64,000 nucleotides of DNA, from contig CALFZO010000187.1 of NCBI GenBank assembly GCA_937952305.1, positions 62,001-126,000 of the forward strand, written 5' to 3'. Source of the DNA: an uncultured Anaerolineales bacterium. Lineage in GTDB: Bacteria; Chloroflexota; Anaerolineae; Anaerolineales; UBA6663. Positions within the stretch are counted from its first letter, which is position 1. Every line of letters begins with the position of its first letter. Made by a program: the position numbers and the translations under genes. The notes under the pieces are model-generated. The model had not been told where the DNA came from and ran no database searches. It was given only the letters and a program-made list of their open reading frames with translations. Of the stretch, positions 7,111 to 15,071 are shown in pieces.

Positions 7111-9174
7111 CTAGCCCGGAGTCACTTCCGGTCCGGCGCGCGCGAAGGCGCTCGGGCGGGCCAGATTCCAGTAAGCGGCTCTGATCCAATCGTCGGAGCG
7201 GGCGACGCTGGCGACGCGCACCAACGCCAGATGGCCGCGGAAGCGGGCGGCGCCTGTCTCGAAGGCGCCCAAGGTTAGCGGGGCGCGGCAGTTGACCAGG
7301 GTTCCGGAAGCCGACCGCTGCGCAGCCAGCGCGCCGTCGATGAAGAGCTTCAGGACACGGCCGGTGTAGACGCCGGCCAGGTGATGCCAGCCAGGGGTGA
7401 GCGTGCGGCGGGCCGCCACGCTGCGCGGGCCGGCGAGGGTGTTGACGATGAAGGTCGGACCAAGAACAGCCGCGCACAGACCGCCATTGTGGCCGTAGTC
7501 ACCGTAGCGCAGGCTGAATGTGCCATGCGCCCCGAGGGTGTCATAGCGCAGGATGCGGCCGTGCATGGGTTCCGGCGGCGTACCATCCTGCCACGGGGCC
7601 AGGTAGAAGTAGCGGCCATCGAAAGCGCCGGCGTTGTAGCCGACGGTCTTGAGGCCGTCGGTGTGTTCGGCGGCGTGGGCGCTCCAACTGCGCGGGTCAT
7701 CGAAGGCGTCGGCGGTGTCGTAGCGCAACAGGTTGGTGTGGAACGTGTACGGCCTGCGCCCAGCCGGCCGGGCCTCCCCGAGCGGGCTCACAAACGGCAC
7801 AAAGTACACGAAGCGACCGTCGAAGAACCCGCCGTCGAATCCGCCGGTGTTGAGCCCGTCGGTCCCGGCGGCCTCGTACCGGCTCCAGTTGGCCAGATCG
7901 GTGAAGCCGCCGCGCGTGTCGAAGCGCACCACCGTGCTATGGGCGTAAGGCACGTAGTACAAGTACGTGCCGTCAAAGACGATGCCCACACACATCTGCA
8001 GGCCGGCCTCGAACGACTGCCAGCTGGCGGGGTCCCCAAAGTCGCCGCGCGTGTCGTGACGCAACGCCCGGCCAGCGTTGAGGGGCGCAAAGTAGATGTA
8101 TCGGCCGTCGAAGGCGGCGCCGTCGAAGCAGCCCAGCGCTTGGCCGGTCGCCGCACTGGCGTCGAACACCCGCCAACTGGCCGGGTCCTTGAAGCCCGCC
8201 TGCGTGTCGAAGCGGATCATCCGGGTGCTGAACTGGTCCTCGCGCCGCGGGTCGCCGTGGAAGCCAGGCGAGAAATACAGGTAGCGGCCGTCGAAGGCGG
8301 CACCCTGATGTGATTGGCGTTCGCCCACATCATAGGCCTCCCAGCTGCTGGCAGCCTTGAAGTCGCCGTGGGTGTCATAGCGCAGCACCCGGCTGTGGTA
8401 GCTGACCGAATCCTGCCGGGGCACGAAGTACACGTAGCGGCCGTCACAGGCCGCGCCATAGTAGCCTTGGGTGTTCAGACCGTCAGTGCGGCCGGCGTCG
8501 TAGGCGGCATAGCTGGCCGGGTCTTTGAAGTCGGCGTGAGTGTCGTAGCGCAGGACGATGCCGTGGGCGGTGCGGTCCTGGTAGTGTTGCGGAGCGAAAT
8601 ACACGTAGCGGCCGTCGAAGACTGCGCCAAAGTAGGCAAACGCTGCCAGGCCGTCCGTGGTCCCGGCGTCGTAGGCGGCGCAGGCCCCAAACGCCAGGGG
8701 CGGCGCCCACTGGGAGACCAGCGGCTGCAAGGCTTCCGGGTAGAAATCGTCGGTGTGCACCCAGGCTTCGACGGTCAGTTTGTCTTCCAGGACTAGATCT
8801 GGGGCCGGCCGGGATGGCGTAGCCGGGTTGTGCAGGGTCAGGCTCATCGCCGGATCGTCGCCGGGCGTCGGTGGACGGGCGGCACCGCCATAGCGCAAGT
8901 GCAGGACGGTCTCGGCGTCGACGGCCAAGCGGGGAAGGCGCACCCAGGCGCGCAGCATGCCGGCCGTCGGATCGTAAGCTTCCAGGTAGTGCGGCAAGCG
9001 TTGGTCAGCGCCGGGCAACGTGAAGCAGAGATCGGCCCCATCCGGTTGTTGGACGTGGCCGCCCAGCGCGACGCTGCGTAGACCGGGGGCCTGGAGCGCC
9101 ACCAGGACTGGGAAGTCCAATAAGCCCGCGCTGCTCACTTCTACCGGTTGTAGGTAGATCTCCTGGTAATGCAT
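7111..9174 (-). CDS. Seven-repeat beta-propeller with DUF2341-like head and LamG-like C-terminal domain
   Basis: 687 residues from the ATG 11 bp after the nagB stop. An upstream in-frame start would lie inside nagB. The first about 110 residues resemble DUF2341 (VWVRLP and TVLHLRYG strands). Seven repeats follow, each with a core F-D-G-R-Y-V-Y-F and then L-R-Y-D-T...F-x-D-P-x-S-W, which predicts a seven-bladed propeller. The last about 150 residues look like a LamG/concanavalin A-like domain (GWHHLAGVYTGRVLKLFIDG). Such proteins are normally secreted, yet no signal peptide is visible. It sits between nagB and a sugar aminotransferase; its function is unknown. Confidence 0.8.
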   Translation of the reverse strand: MHYQEIYLQPVEVSSAGLLDFPVLVALQAPGLRSVALGGHVQQPDGADLCFTLPGADQRLPHYLEAYDPTAGMLRAWVRLPRLAVDAETVLHLRYGGAARPPTPGDDPAMSLTLHNPATPSRPAPDLVLEDKLTVEAWVHTDDFYPEALQPLVSQWAPPLAFGACAAYDAGTTDGLAAFAYFGAVFDGRYVYFAPQHYQDRTAHGIVLRYDTHADFKDPASYAAYDAGRTDGLNTQGYYGAACDGRYVYFVPRQDSVSYHSRVLRYDTHGDFKAASSWEAYDVGERQSHQGAAFDGRYLYFSPGFHGDPRREDQFSTRMIRFDTQAGFKDPASWRVFDASAATGQALGCFDGAAFDGRYIYFAPLNAGRALRHDTRGDFGDPASWQSFEAGLQMCVGIVFDGTYLYYVPYAHSTVVRFDTRGGFTDLANWSRYEAAGTDGLNTGGFDGGFFDGRFVYFVPFVSPLGEARPAGRRPYTFHTNLLRYDTADAFDDPRSWSAHAAEHTDGLKTVGYNAGAFDGRYFYLAPWQDGTPPEPMHGRILRYDTLGAHGTFSLRYGDYGHNGGLCAAVLGPTFIVNTLAGPRSVAARRTLTPGWHHLAGVYTGRVLKLFIDGALAAQRSASGTLVNCRAPLTLGAFETGAARFRGHLALVRVASVARSDDWIRAAYWNLARPSAFARAGPEVTPG

Positions 9175-9184
9175 CACGGTAGCG

Positions 9185-9970
9185 TCAGAGCTTGGGCTCG
9201 CCAACCAGCGAAAAAGACTCCGCATCTAGATACAGGCGAGCGTGCGCGGCAGTGCGCAAGATGGAGGCCGGGCAGGCAGCGGACACTGGCCCCAATAGAG
9301 CCGTTTTAACCGCCAGCGCCTTGCGCTTTTCCGGAACGATGGCCAGCACCTGTCGCGCCGCCAACAGAGCCGGGATGGTCAGAGTGATGGCTTGGGTGGG
9401 CACGTCGGCGAGCGTGGCAAAGTGGCCTTCGCCCACCTGCTGCCGTCGGCTGGCCTCGTCCAGCCTGACGACCCTGACCCAGGCCGGGTCGGCGAAGTCC
9501 GCGAAGGGCGGATCGTTGAACGCCAGGTGGCCATTTTCGCCGATGCCGAGACAGCACAGGTCGGCCGGGTTAGCGCGTAGCAGCGCCTCGTAGCGCCGGC
9601 ACTCCTGCTCGGCGTTGGGGGCATCGCCCTCCACCCCGAAAAAGGCCGCCGGCCGAACGACGTCCACGATCTTCTCGTGCAGGTAGCGCCGGAAGCTGGC
9701 CGGGTGGTCGGCGCGTATCCCCCTATACTCATCCATGTGGAACAGGCGGACCCGCCCCCAGTCCAGGTCGGGCCCCTCGCGCAGCGCCGCGTAGAAAGTC
9801 AACTGTGAGTTGCCGGTGGCCAGAATTACGTTGGCCTGGCCGCGTTCCGCCAGCGCCTCGCGGAGCAAAGCCATTGCCCGTTCAGCCGCGGCCTGGCCCA
9901 ACGCGGCGTTATCAGGGTAGACTTCCACTTCAAGACGATCGAACATGGCGACTTGCAGGACAGCAGTCAT
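9185..9970 (-). CDS. nagB: Glucosamine-6-phosphate deaminase-like protein
   Basis: 261 residues. The protein converts glucosamine 6-phosphate to fructose 6-phosphate and ammonia if it follows its family. Diagnostic motifs are HMDEYRG (residues 78-84), holding the catalytic Asp, and GIGENGHLAFNDPP near 142-155, the active-site loop. Compared with E. coli NagB the loop has Asn for Asp141 and Asp for Glu148; both changes occur in related deaminases, but the exact substrate could differ. The ATG overlaps the nagA stop (ATGA), so NagA and NagB are translationally coupled. A longer in-frame extension upstream lies entirely within nagA and was rejected. Confidence 0.88.
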   Translation of the reverse strand: MTAVLQVAMFDRLEVEVYPDNAALGQAAAERAMALLREALAERGQANVILATGNSQLTFYAALREGPDLDWGRVRLFHMDEYRGIRADHPASFRRYLHEKIVDVVRPAAFFGVEGDAPNAEQECRRYEALLRANPADLCCLGIGENGHLAFNDPPFADFADPAWVRVVRLDEASRRQQVGEGHFATLADVPTQAITLTIPALLAARQVLAIVPEKRKALAVKTALLGPVSAACPASILRTAAHARLYLDAESFSLVGEPKL

Positions 9971-11127
9971 GGTCCAGCCTCTCTTAGGAATGTCTGCAAC
10001 TCGGCGGCTCGATAGACGACGCGGCCGGCCACGAGCGTGGCCAGGATGGTCGCTTTGTGCTGGTCCGGTGCCCACTGGAAGATGGTCGTGCTGTCCAGAA
10101 GCGGCGTCGGTGAGACGCGCCGGGGCGTCACGGTCGCCATCGCGATGGCTTGGGCCAGCGTGCAGCCGGCCAGGCGGACCGCGTTCTCCACGCCGTCCTT
10201 CAATGAACTGGCTGAGCCGGCCAAATGCTCGCTGCCATACTGGGTGAGGCGGCCCGAGGGGTGCAACTCCACCCGGCCGCCGACCGGGCTGTCGTAAACG
10301 CCAGGCGCCTGGCGCGCCAACGCGACAGCGTCGCTCGTCAGCAGACAACGCTCTACGCCTTTCGCCCGCAGGAAAACGCGCATGGTGTTGGGCGGTAGAT
10401 GAAAGCCGTCGCCGATCAAGCTGGCGTACAGCCGGTCGTCGGCCAGTTGATCCCAGATCGGGTTGGGGTGCCGCCGGATGGTCAGCGCGATGCCATTGCC
10501 CAGATGCGTGGACAGCCGCGCGCCGGCGTCAACGGCGGAGGCCAGGTCAGTCGTATTGGCCTCCGAATGCCCGATGGCGACGGTTACGCCTGAGCGCACC
10601 AGGCGCTCGATGAAGGGCGCGGAGCCAGGCTGCTCCGGCGCTAGGGTGGTCAGGCGGATCCGACCGCCAGCGGCCTCCTGCCAGCGGCAGAATTCGTCCC
10701 AATTTGGGGCGTGAATATGCTGGACCGGATGGACGCCGCGGGTACCATCACGCGGCGACAGATAAGGGCCCTCCAGATGGATACCCGGTACGGCTGCGCG
10801 CACCTCAGGATAGATTTCACAGGCTGTTGCAATAGTGCGCAGGCAGGCGGTAATGTGCTCGCTGGAGGCGGTGATGACCGTCGGGAAAACCGCTGCTATC
10901 CCTTCGGTCGCCAAGCGATGGACCAGACCCGCCACATGTTCGGGAATGAGTTGCGCAGAATTCAGGTCGTACCCGGCGAAGCCGTTCACCTGAACGTCAA
11001 CCCAGCCCGGGCTTATGCACAAATGTTCGTGTGGTATACTGTCGGTCGGTTCGCTGCGTGCGTTATCGTGGTCGAAATTAACCGCTGTTACCTGACCCGA
11101 CAACACTTCACGGGCGACTATCCGCAT
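9967..11127 (-). CDS. nagA: N-acetylglucosamine-6-phosphate deacetylase-like protein
   Basis: 386 residues. It is expected to remove acetate from GlcNAc-6-phosphate ahead of NagB. The amidohydrolase motifs are HLEGPYLSP (Glu119 metal ligand), GHSEA (His187), THLGNG (His208) and LLTSDAVA (Asp266, catalytic). The usual THLFNAM and ADGIH motifs are altered to THLGNG and GDGFHL, which places it in a variant branch. It is the first gene of a nine-gene minus-strand operon and is divergent from a ROK regulator, the arrangement expected for NagC-like control. A promoter lies just upstream. Confidence 0.85.
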   Translation of the reverse strand: MRIVAREVLSGQVTAVNFDHDNARSEPTDSIPHEHLCISPGWVDVQVNGFAGYDLNSAQLIPEHVAGLVHRLATEGIAAVFPTVITASSEHITACLRTIATACEIYPEVRAAVPGIHLEGPYLSPRDGTRGVHPVQHIHAPNWDEFCRWQEAAGGRIRLTTLAPEQPGSAPFIERLVRSGVTVAIGHSEANTTDLASAVDAGARLSTHLGNGIALTIRRHPNPIWDQLADDRLYASLIGDGFHLPPNTMRVFLRAKGVERCLLTSDAVALARQAPGVYDSPVGGRVELHPSGRLTQYGSEHLAGSASSLKDGVENAVRLAGCTLAQAIAMATVTPRRVSPTPLLDSTTIFQWAPDQHKATILATLVAGRVVYRAAELQTFLREAGP

Positions 11128-11156
11128 TTCAGGGGTCCTCAGTCGAATTAGTTTAT

Positions 11157-11166
11157 TTAAGTGTAA
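11157..11166. promoter_or_regulatory. Candidate operator at the nagA promoter
   Basis: The motif TTACACTTAA (read on the minus strand) follows directly after the -10 element of the nagA promoter, around the expected transcription start. The same ten bases occur in the same place behind the -10 of the operon starting at 46763. A position at +1 fits a repressor site. The divergent ROK protein is a candidate binder for this copy, but the other copy lies beside an IclR gene, so the binder is unknown. Confidence 0.4.
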
Positions 11167-11196
11167 AATATATTGTGGTTACTGTGCAAATATCAA
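11167..11196 (-). promoter_or_regulatory. Promoter for the nagA operon
   Basis: On the minus strand TTGATA (11191-11196) and TATATT (11167-11172) are separated by 18 bp, a fair sigma-70-type promoter in an AT-rich patch of otherwise GC-rich DNA. The start codon of nagA lies about 40 nt downstream of -10. Confidence 0.5.
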
Positions 11197-11229
11197 AATT
11201 TATGCCGATTATGGACGAAAAAGCTCGAA

Positions 11230-11259
11230 TTGTTTGTGAATTTGTTTTCTGATTATATC
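11230..11259 (+). promoter_or_regulatory. Possible promoter for the ROK regulator
   Basis: TTGTTT (11230-11235) and TATATC (11254-11259) with an 18-bp spacer, facing the ROK gene 90 bp downstream. The match is moderate. The whole 222-bp gap between nagA and this gene is AT-rich and carries both divergent promoters. Confidence 0.35.
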
Positions 11260-11349
11260 ATATGACTCGGAGTACGCAAGGCGCTTTTGCAGCCATCTCG
11301 AGAAGTCCCGCCGCAATCCGAAGCCCAGCCCAGGTAAACAGACCACACG

Positions 11350-12621
11350 ATGAACACCGACGACAACTTTGCTGCCCGGCTCCTGGGTGCCCCCAAACCC
11401 GCTAATCCGGCTATCAACGAGCTCCGCGTCCTGCACCTGCTGCGCAGTCGCGGAGCGCTGTCGCGGGCCGATATTGCACGCCACACGAATCTGACCAAGG
11501 CAACAGCCTCGCGCCTTATCGCCGAGCTGGAAAACCACAACTTGGTCCGCGAGGTTGGCCCGCGCACGCAGCGTCGGGGACGTCGGCCTATCCTGTACGA
11601 GTTCAACACGGCGTCAGCCGTCGCCTTGGGGGTGGAGGTCCGGCAGAACGAGTGTCAGGCGGTGGTGACTGAGTTGGATGCAACGCCATTACGCAGCTAC
11701 GTCGAGCCGCTGCCGGATCATCAGGTGGGGACGTTTATGCAGGTGCTGAGCCAGATCGTGGAGCAGGTGCGCGCGGATTTCCCCCAGCACTTGGTGGGCA
11801 TCGGTATCGGCATCCCGGGTATCTATGATTATCAGCAGCGGGTGGTTATTTTGGCTGAGCGCATGGAGTGGGTCAACCTGGACCTCGTACGCCAGATCCG
11901 GGAGCGGCTCTCACTGGATGTCTACGTCGTCAACCGGGCCAATGCGGCCGCGCTAGGCGAGAAGTGGTACGGGGCCGGGCGAGGCCGGGAGGATCTGGTC
12001 TTCCTGCATATCGGTTCCGGCATCAAAGCGGGACTTATCGTAGACGGTGAACTCTATTGGGGCAGCAACGGCAGCGCCGGCGAGATTGGGCACATGACGC
12101 TGGCCGCTGACGGGCCGGTGTGCGTGTGCGGCAAGCGGGGCTGCCTGGAGGCGCTGGCCTCCACGCAAGCCATCTTGGAGCGCCTGAAGGCCCTGGCGCG
12201 GGCTGGTCGGGCTGAGACATTGGTCGCCCGGCTGGATCATTCGGTCGAAGCGCTAACCAGGCCAGAGGTCCTCCTGGCGGCCCATGCCGGTGACCCGACG
12301 GTGCTGGAAGTTCTGCATGAGGCTGCGACCTATATCGGCATCGGCGTAGCCAACCTGATCAACTTTTTCAACCCCGAGCGCGTTATCCTGGGTGGTGTGG
12401 TCGCCCAGACGCCGGCCGTCTTCTTGGACACCATCAAGGCGGTGGCAGCGCGCCATGCCTTCGAGATCCCGTGGCGGGCGACGGAGATCGTGGCGGCCGA
12501 ACTCGGCCAAGAAGCTGTGGCAATCGGCGCCGCCGCCCTGCTGCTCTCCGGCTATCTGCAGCCTTCGCGCGCCGTCTTGTCGGCCGCGCTTTTCGAGACG
12601 CAGCCCACTGCCGTCGGTTAG
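11350..12621 (+). CDS. ROK-family transcriptional regulator (NagC/XylR type)
   Basis: 423 residues. An N-terminal winged helix-turn-helix (about residues 20-70, NELRVLHLLRSRGALSRADIA then KATASRLIAELE) is fused to a ROK sugar-kinase-like domain. Visible ROK features are GEIGHMTL and the zinc-binding C-V-C-G-K-R-G-C cluster, plus a C-terminal GAAAL helix. Such proteins bind operators and release them on binding a sugar or sugar phosphate. It is divergent from nagA, so it most likely controls the amino-sugar operon in response to an amino-sugar phosphate. The RBS is weak. Confidence 0.88.
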   Translation: MNTDDNFAARLLGAPKPANPAINELRVLHLLRSRGALSRADIARHTNLTKATASRLIAELENHNLVREVGPRTQRRGRRPILYEFNTASAVALGVEVRQNECQAVVTELDATPLRSYVEPLPDHQVGTFMQVLSQIVEQVRADFPQHLVGIGIGIPGIYDYQQRVVILAERMEWVNLDLVRQIRERLSLDVYVVNRANAAALGEKWYGAGRGREDLVFLHIGSGIKAGLIVDGELYWGSNGSAGEIGHMTLAADGPVCVCGKRGCLEALASTQAILERLKALARAGRAETLVARLDHSVEALTRPEVLLAAHAGDPTVLEVLHEAATYIGIGVANLINFFNPERVILGGVVAQTPAVFLDTIKAVAARHAFEIPWRATEIVAAELGQEAVAIGAAALLLSGYLQPSRAVLSAALFETQPTAVG

Positions 12622-12643
12622 CCGCCGAGGACAGCGGCCGGGC

Positions 12644-13383
12644 TCAGGCCGCTGTATCCAGCAGGCGGAAGGGGTTGACGCCCAGGATGCGCTCGCGCAA
12701 CGCGTCGTCGATCCGCGCCTGGCGCAGCACCGCCAGACGATAGCGGATCGGGTCCGCGAAACCGAAGCCGAAATCGGACCCCCACACGAGACGCTCCGGA
12801 TCCACGCGCTGGCATAGGAACTCGATGGCGCGCATGTGCGGGCCGCACAGACAGAACCAGACGTTCGGCCGGCGCGCCGCCTCGGCCGCGCTGCGCCAAC
12901 TCCAGAGCAAGCCGCTGTGGCCGAGGACGAAGCGGGTGCGCGGGAAGCGCCGCGCCAGCCCCGCGATCTGCTCGGGCAGGCTGTAGCACGGGGTGCCGTC
13001 GTGGAGCAGGACCGGCACGCCTAGGTCGCCGGCCAGCCCGCACATGGCGCCAAAGACAGGATCGGCGGTGCTGAAGCCCTGCAGCCACGGGTGGAACTTG
13101 AGCCCCTGCATCCCCAGTCCTTCAACGCAGCGCTGGACTTCGGCCACGCCGGCCTGGCCGGCTTGGGGCCAGGCAGTGCCGAACGGGATCAGCCGGCCGC
13201 CGCCAGCCGGGCCAGCCGGTCGTTATCGGCCTGGCATAGGTCCAGCCGGATCAGGTTATCCAGGCCGAACAGGAAGGCCTTGTCCACGCCGTGCTGATCC
13301 AAGACCGCCAGCCAGCCGGCCGGGTCGTCGCCGTCGCGCTCGGTCCACACGGTGCCCCAGTGGGTATGGCAATCCACGATCAT
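12644..13383 (-). pseudogene. Amidohydrolase (amidohydrolase_2 type) interrupted by a frameshift
   Basis: The N-terminal part starts at 13383 (MIVDCHTHWG, with an intact H-x-H metal motif) and meets a TGA at 13189-13191. The rest of the same barrel continues in another frame to 12644 (RLIPFGTAW, LKFHPWLQG, LLHDGTP, VLGHSG, VWGSDFG). Joined near 13193-13203 the two give about 246 residues, the same length as the neighbouring homolog. One base too few in the GGCGGCCGGC run would explain the break. It may be a true inactivating mutation or a sequencing error; nothing suggests programmed shifting. All metal ligands are present across the two parts. The start overlaps the stop of the upstream amidohydrolase (ATGA). 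Confidence 0.75.
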
Positions 13384-14111
13384 AGGGGACCTCGCTTCGC
13401 CAGCAGCCGGCGCAGGTTGGCGCCGCAAACTAATGGAAAGTCCTCGGGCGTGAGCGCCTGGCGCATCTGATCCCACTCAAAGACGAACTCGTTGTTGGGC
13501 GCGAACGAGCCCATGATCCCGCGCGCGCGGCCGACCACGGCTAAGCGCGGAGCGAAGGAGAACGGCCGCCCGAGGGATGCCTCGATGTACAGATTGGGGG
13601 CGGCTAAGACCGCGTCGTTCACGTCATACCAGAAGTCAGTGGCGCCGCAGTGGCCCATGATCAGGTCCACGCCCGGGAAACGTTCGGCCAGGTCCACCAG
13701 CTGCCAGGGCGAGGCGTTACCGGGCGGTCCGGTGTGGATGTAGACCGGGATCCGGGCGGCCTGGGCCGCCTCCAGCGCCGGCCAAACCAGTTCGTCATTG
13801 GCCAGGTAGCCCTGCACGAACGGGTGCAGGATCAGCATCCGGGCCCCGGCTGCCACAGCGCGGCGCAACTCGACCAGACCGGCCTCGCCGTACCAGGGGT
13901 TTATCGAACAAGCCGGGATGAAGCGCCGGGAGTCGGCGGCGGCCTGCAAAATGAAGTCATTGCCGGCGCCGTTGTCCACGGCCAGCCAGCGATCCACCGG
14001 CGCGATCACGGCCCGCTCCACGCCGACCTGGTCCATAGCGCGCAGCAGCGCCGAGGTGGTCAGATCGTATTCGCGGTCCACCCCCAGCACGCAATACCCG
14101 TCAATCAGCAT
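13380..14111 (-). CDS. Amidohydrolase-like protein lacking metal ligands
   Basis: 243 residues with the amidohydrolase_2 barrel pattern: LILHPFVQGY (His96), VYIHTGPPGN (His126) and IMGHCGATDF (His154). The N-terminal H-x-H is missing (IDGYCVLG instead), and the final G-S-D is G-S-F (residues 201-203). At least three of the usual ligands are therefore gone, and a hydrolytic role by the standard mechanism is doubtful. It may be a partner or regulator of the intact homolog encoded immediately downstream, with which it overlaps by 4 bp. Its start overlaps the end of the polysaccharide deacetylase gene by 11 bp. Confidence 0.8.
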   Translation of the reverse strand: MLIDGYCVLGVDREYDLTTSALLRAMDQVGVERAVIAPVDRWLAVDNGAGNDFILQAAADSRRFIPACSINPWYGEAGLVELRRAVAAGARMLILHPFVQGYLANDELVWPALEAAQAARIPVYIHTGPPGNASPWQLVDLAERFPGVDLIMGHCGATDFWYDVNDAVLAAPNLYIEASLGRPFSFAPRLAVVGRARGIMGSFAPNNEFVFEWDQMRQALTPEDFPLVCGANLRRLLAKRGPL

Positions 14112-15054
14112 GGTGGCTCTCCTGCGGTTTGGGGGACGCCGTCCACCCCGCCCGGCCGCGCGCGTCCAGGCTGAGCGGCGGCTCAGCGGTCAGCCGGGGC
14201 ACGCAGGCCCGGAACGCCGCGGCGATATCGGCGGTGGTGGCCGGCAGCAGGCGGGCGCCGGCCTGTTCGCAGATCTGACGGGCAGCCGCAATCACGCCCA
14301 CTAGCGTTTCGCGGCGGAAGTCGCGCGGATCGGCGTAGTCGAAAACGTTGTGCGTGAAGGCCTTGAGGTATCGCACGGGCAACTTCTCCCCGAGGGCCAG
14401 CTGGCGCTGGACGCTCTTGTGGAGGGTGTACCAGTGGTTCTTGGCGTCCACCAGCTCGATGCGCAGGTCCTGCGGATGGGCGCCGCCCCACAGGCGCGAG
14501 TCGACGTCCACAGTGAAGGGTACGTCCACGAAGTCCACGTCCCCGGCCAGGACCCGATTGTAGCGGTGGGCGTAGTGGGCGTCCTGCGGCGAGCTGCCCC
14601 ACACGCACGCGCACTGCGGCAAGTTGCGGGTGGGCAGGGACACGCTGCCGTGCCGGAAGCCCAGCGCCTCCAGGGCCGGGTAGGTGTGGTCGTTGGCCGA
14701 GCAGTAGCCGGGCGTGAACGCCAAGGGTCGGTAGCCGAAATGTTGAGCGAAGAGGTCGGCGCCCTCGCCGATGATGCGGAGCTGGTCCTCGTAGCTGTAG
14801 ACCCCCAGGAATTCCTGGTAGCCCTGCTCGGCCGGATGGGTATGCAGCCCGATCTCGTGACCCTGGGCGGCCAGCTCCCGATAGACGGCGGCGTGCGCCT
14901 GGATGTCCGGCGGGATGACGACGAAGGTGGCCTTCATCCCGGTCTGGGCCAGGACCTCGCCCAGGCCGCGTACGGCGCGTTCGCCCAGGCCTGGGTTAGC
15001 GATGGTGCGCTGCGTCGACTCGCAATCGACCTGGAGGGTGAAGAGGAAATCCAT
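14101..15054 (-). CDS. Polysaccharide deacetylase family protein
   Basis: 317 residues. NodB-type features are FTLQVDCES (Asp10 of the first motif), GHEIGLHTHP (the H-x-x-x-H-like metal motif) and a late FTHNVFDYAD region. These enzymes remove acyl groups from amino-sugars or glycans with a metal ion. No signal peptide is seen, which argues for an intracellular substrate. It lies between a beta-propeller gene (17 bp gap) and the amidohydrolase pair, with which it overlaps by 11 bp, so all are probably co-translated. Confidence 0.82.
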   Translation of the reverse strand: MDFLFTLQVDCESTQRTIANPGLGERAVRGLGEVLAQTGMKATFVVIPPDIQAHAAVYRELAAQGHEIGLHTHPAEQGYQEFLGVYSYEDQLRIIGEGADLFAQHFGYRPLAFTPGYCSANDHTYPALEALGFRHGSVSLPTRNLPQCACVWGSSPQDAHYAHRYNRVLAGDVDFVDVPFTVDVDSRLWGGAHPQDLRIELVDAKNHWYTLHKSVQRQLALGEKLPVRYLKAFTHNVFDYADPRDFRRETLVGVIAAARQICEQAGARLLPATTADIAAAFRACVPRLTAEPPLSLDARGRAGWTASPKPQESHHAD

Positions 15055-15071
15055 AGGCTGACGTCACCTCG

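Noticed and set aside
7560..8720. Repeated cggccgtcgaa-type strings as a DNA repeat array
   Set aside because: They encode the F-D-G-R-Y blades of the propeller protein and diverge at DNA level, so they are protein repeats.
12644..13383. Programmed ribosomal frameshift in the amidohydrolase gene
   Set aside because: No slippery heptamer, internal Shine-Dalgarno or downstream stem is evident at the junction; mutation or sequencing error is simpler.
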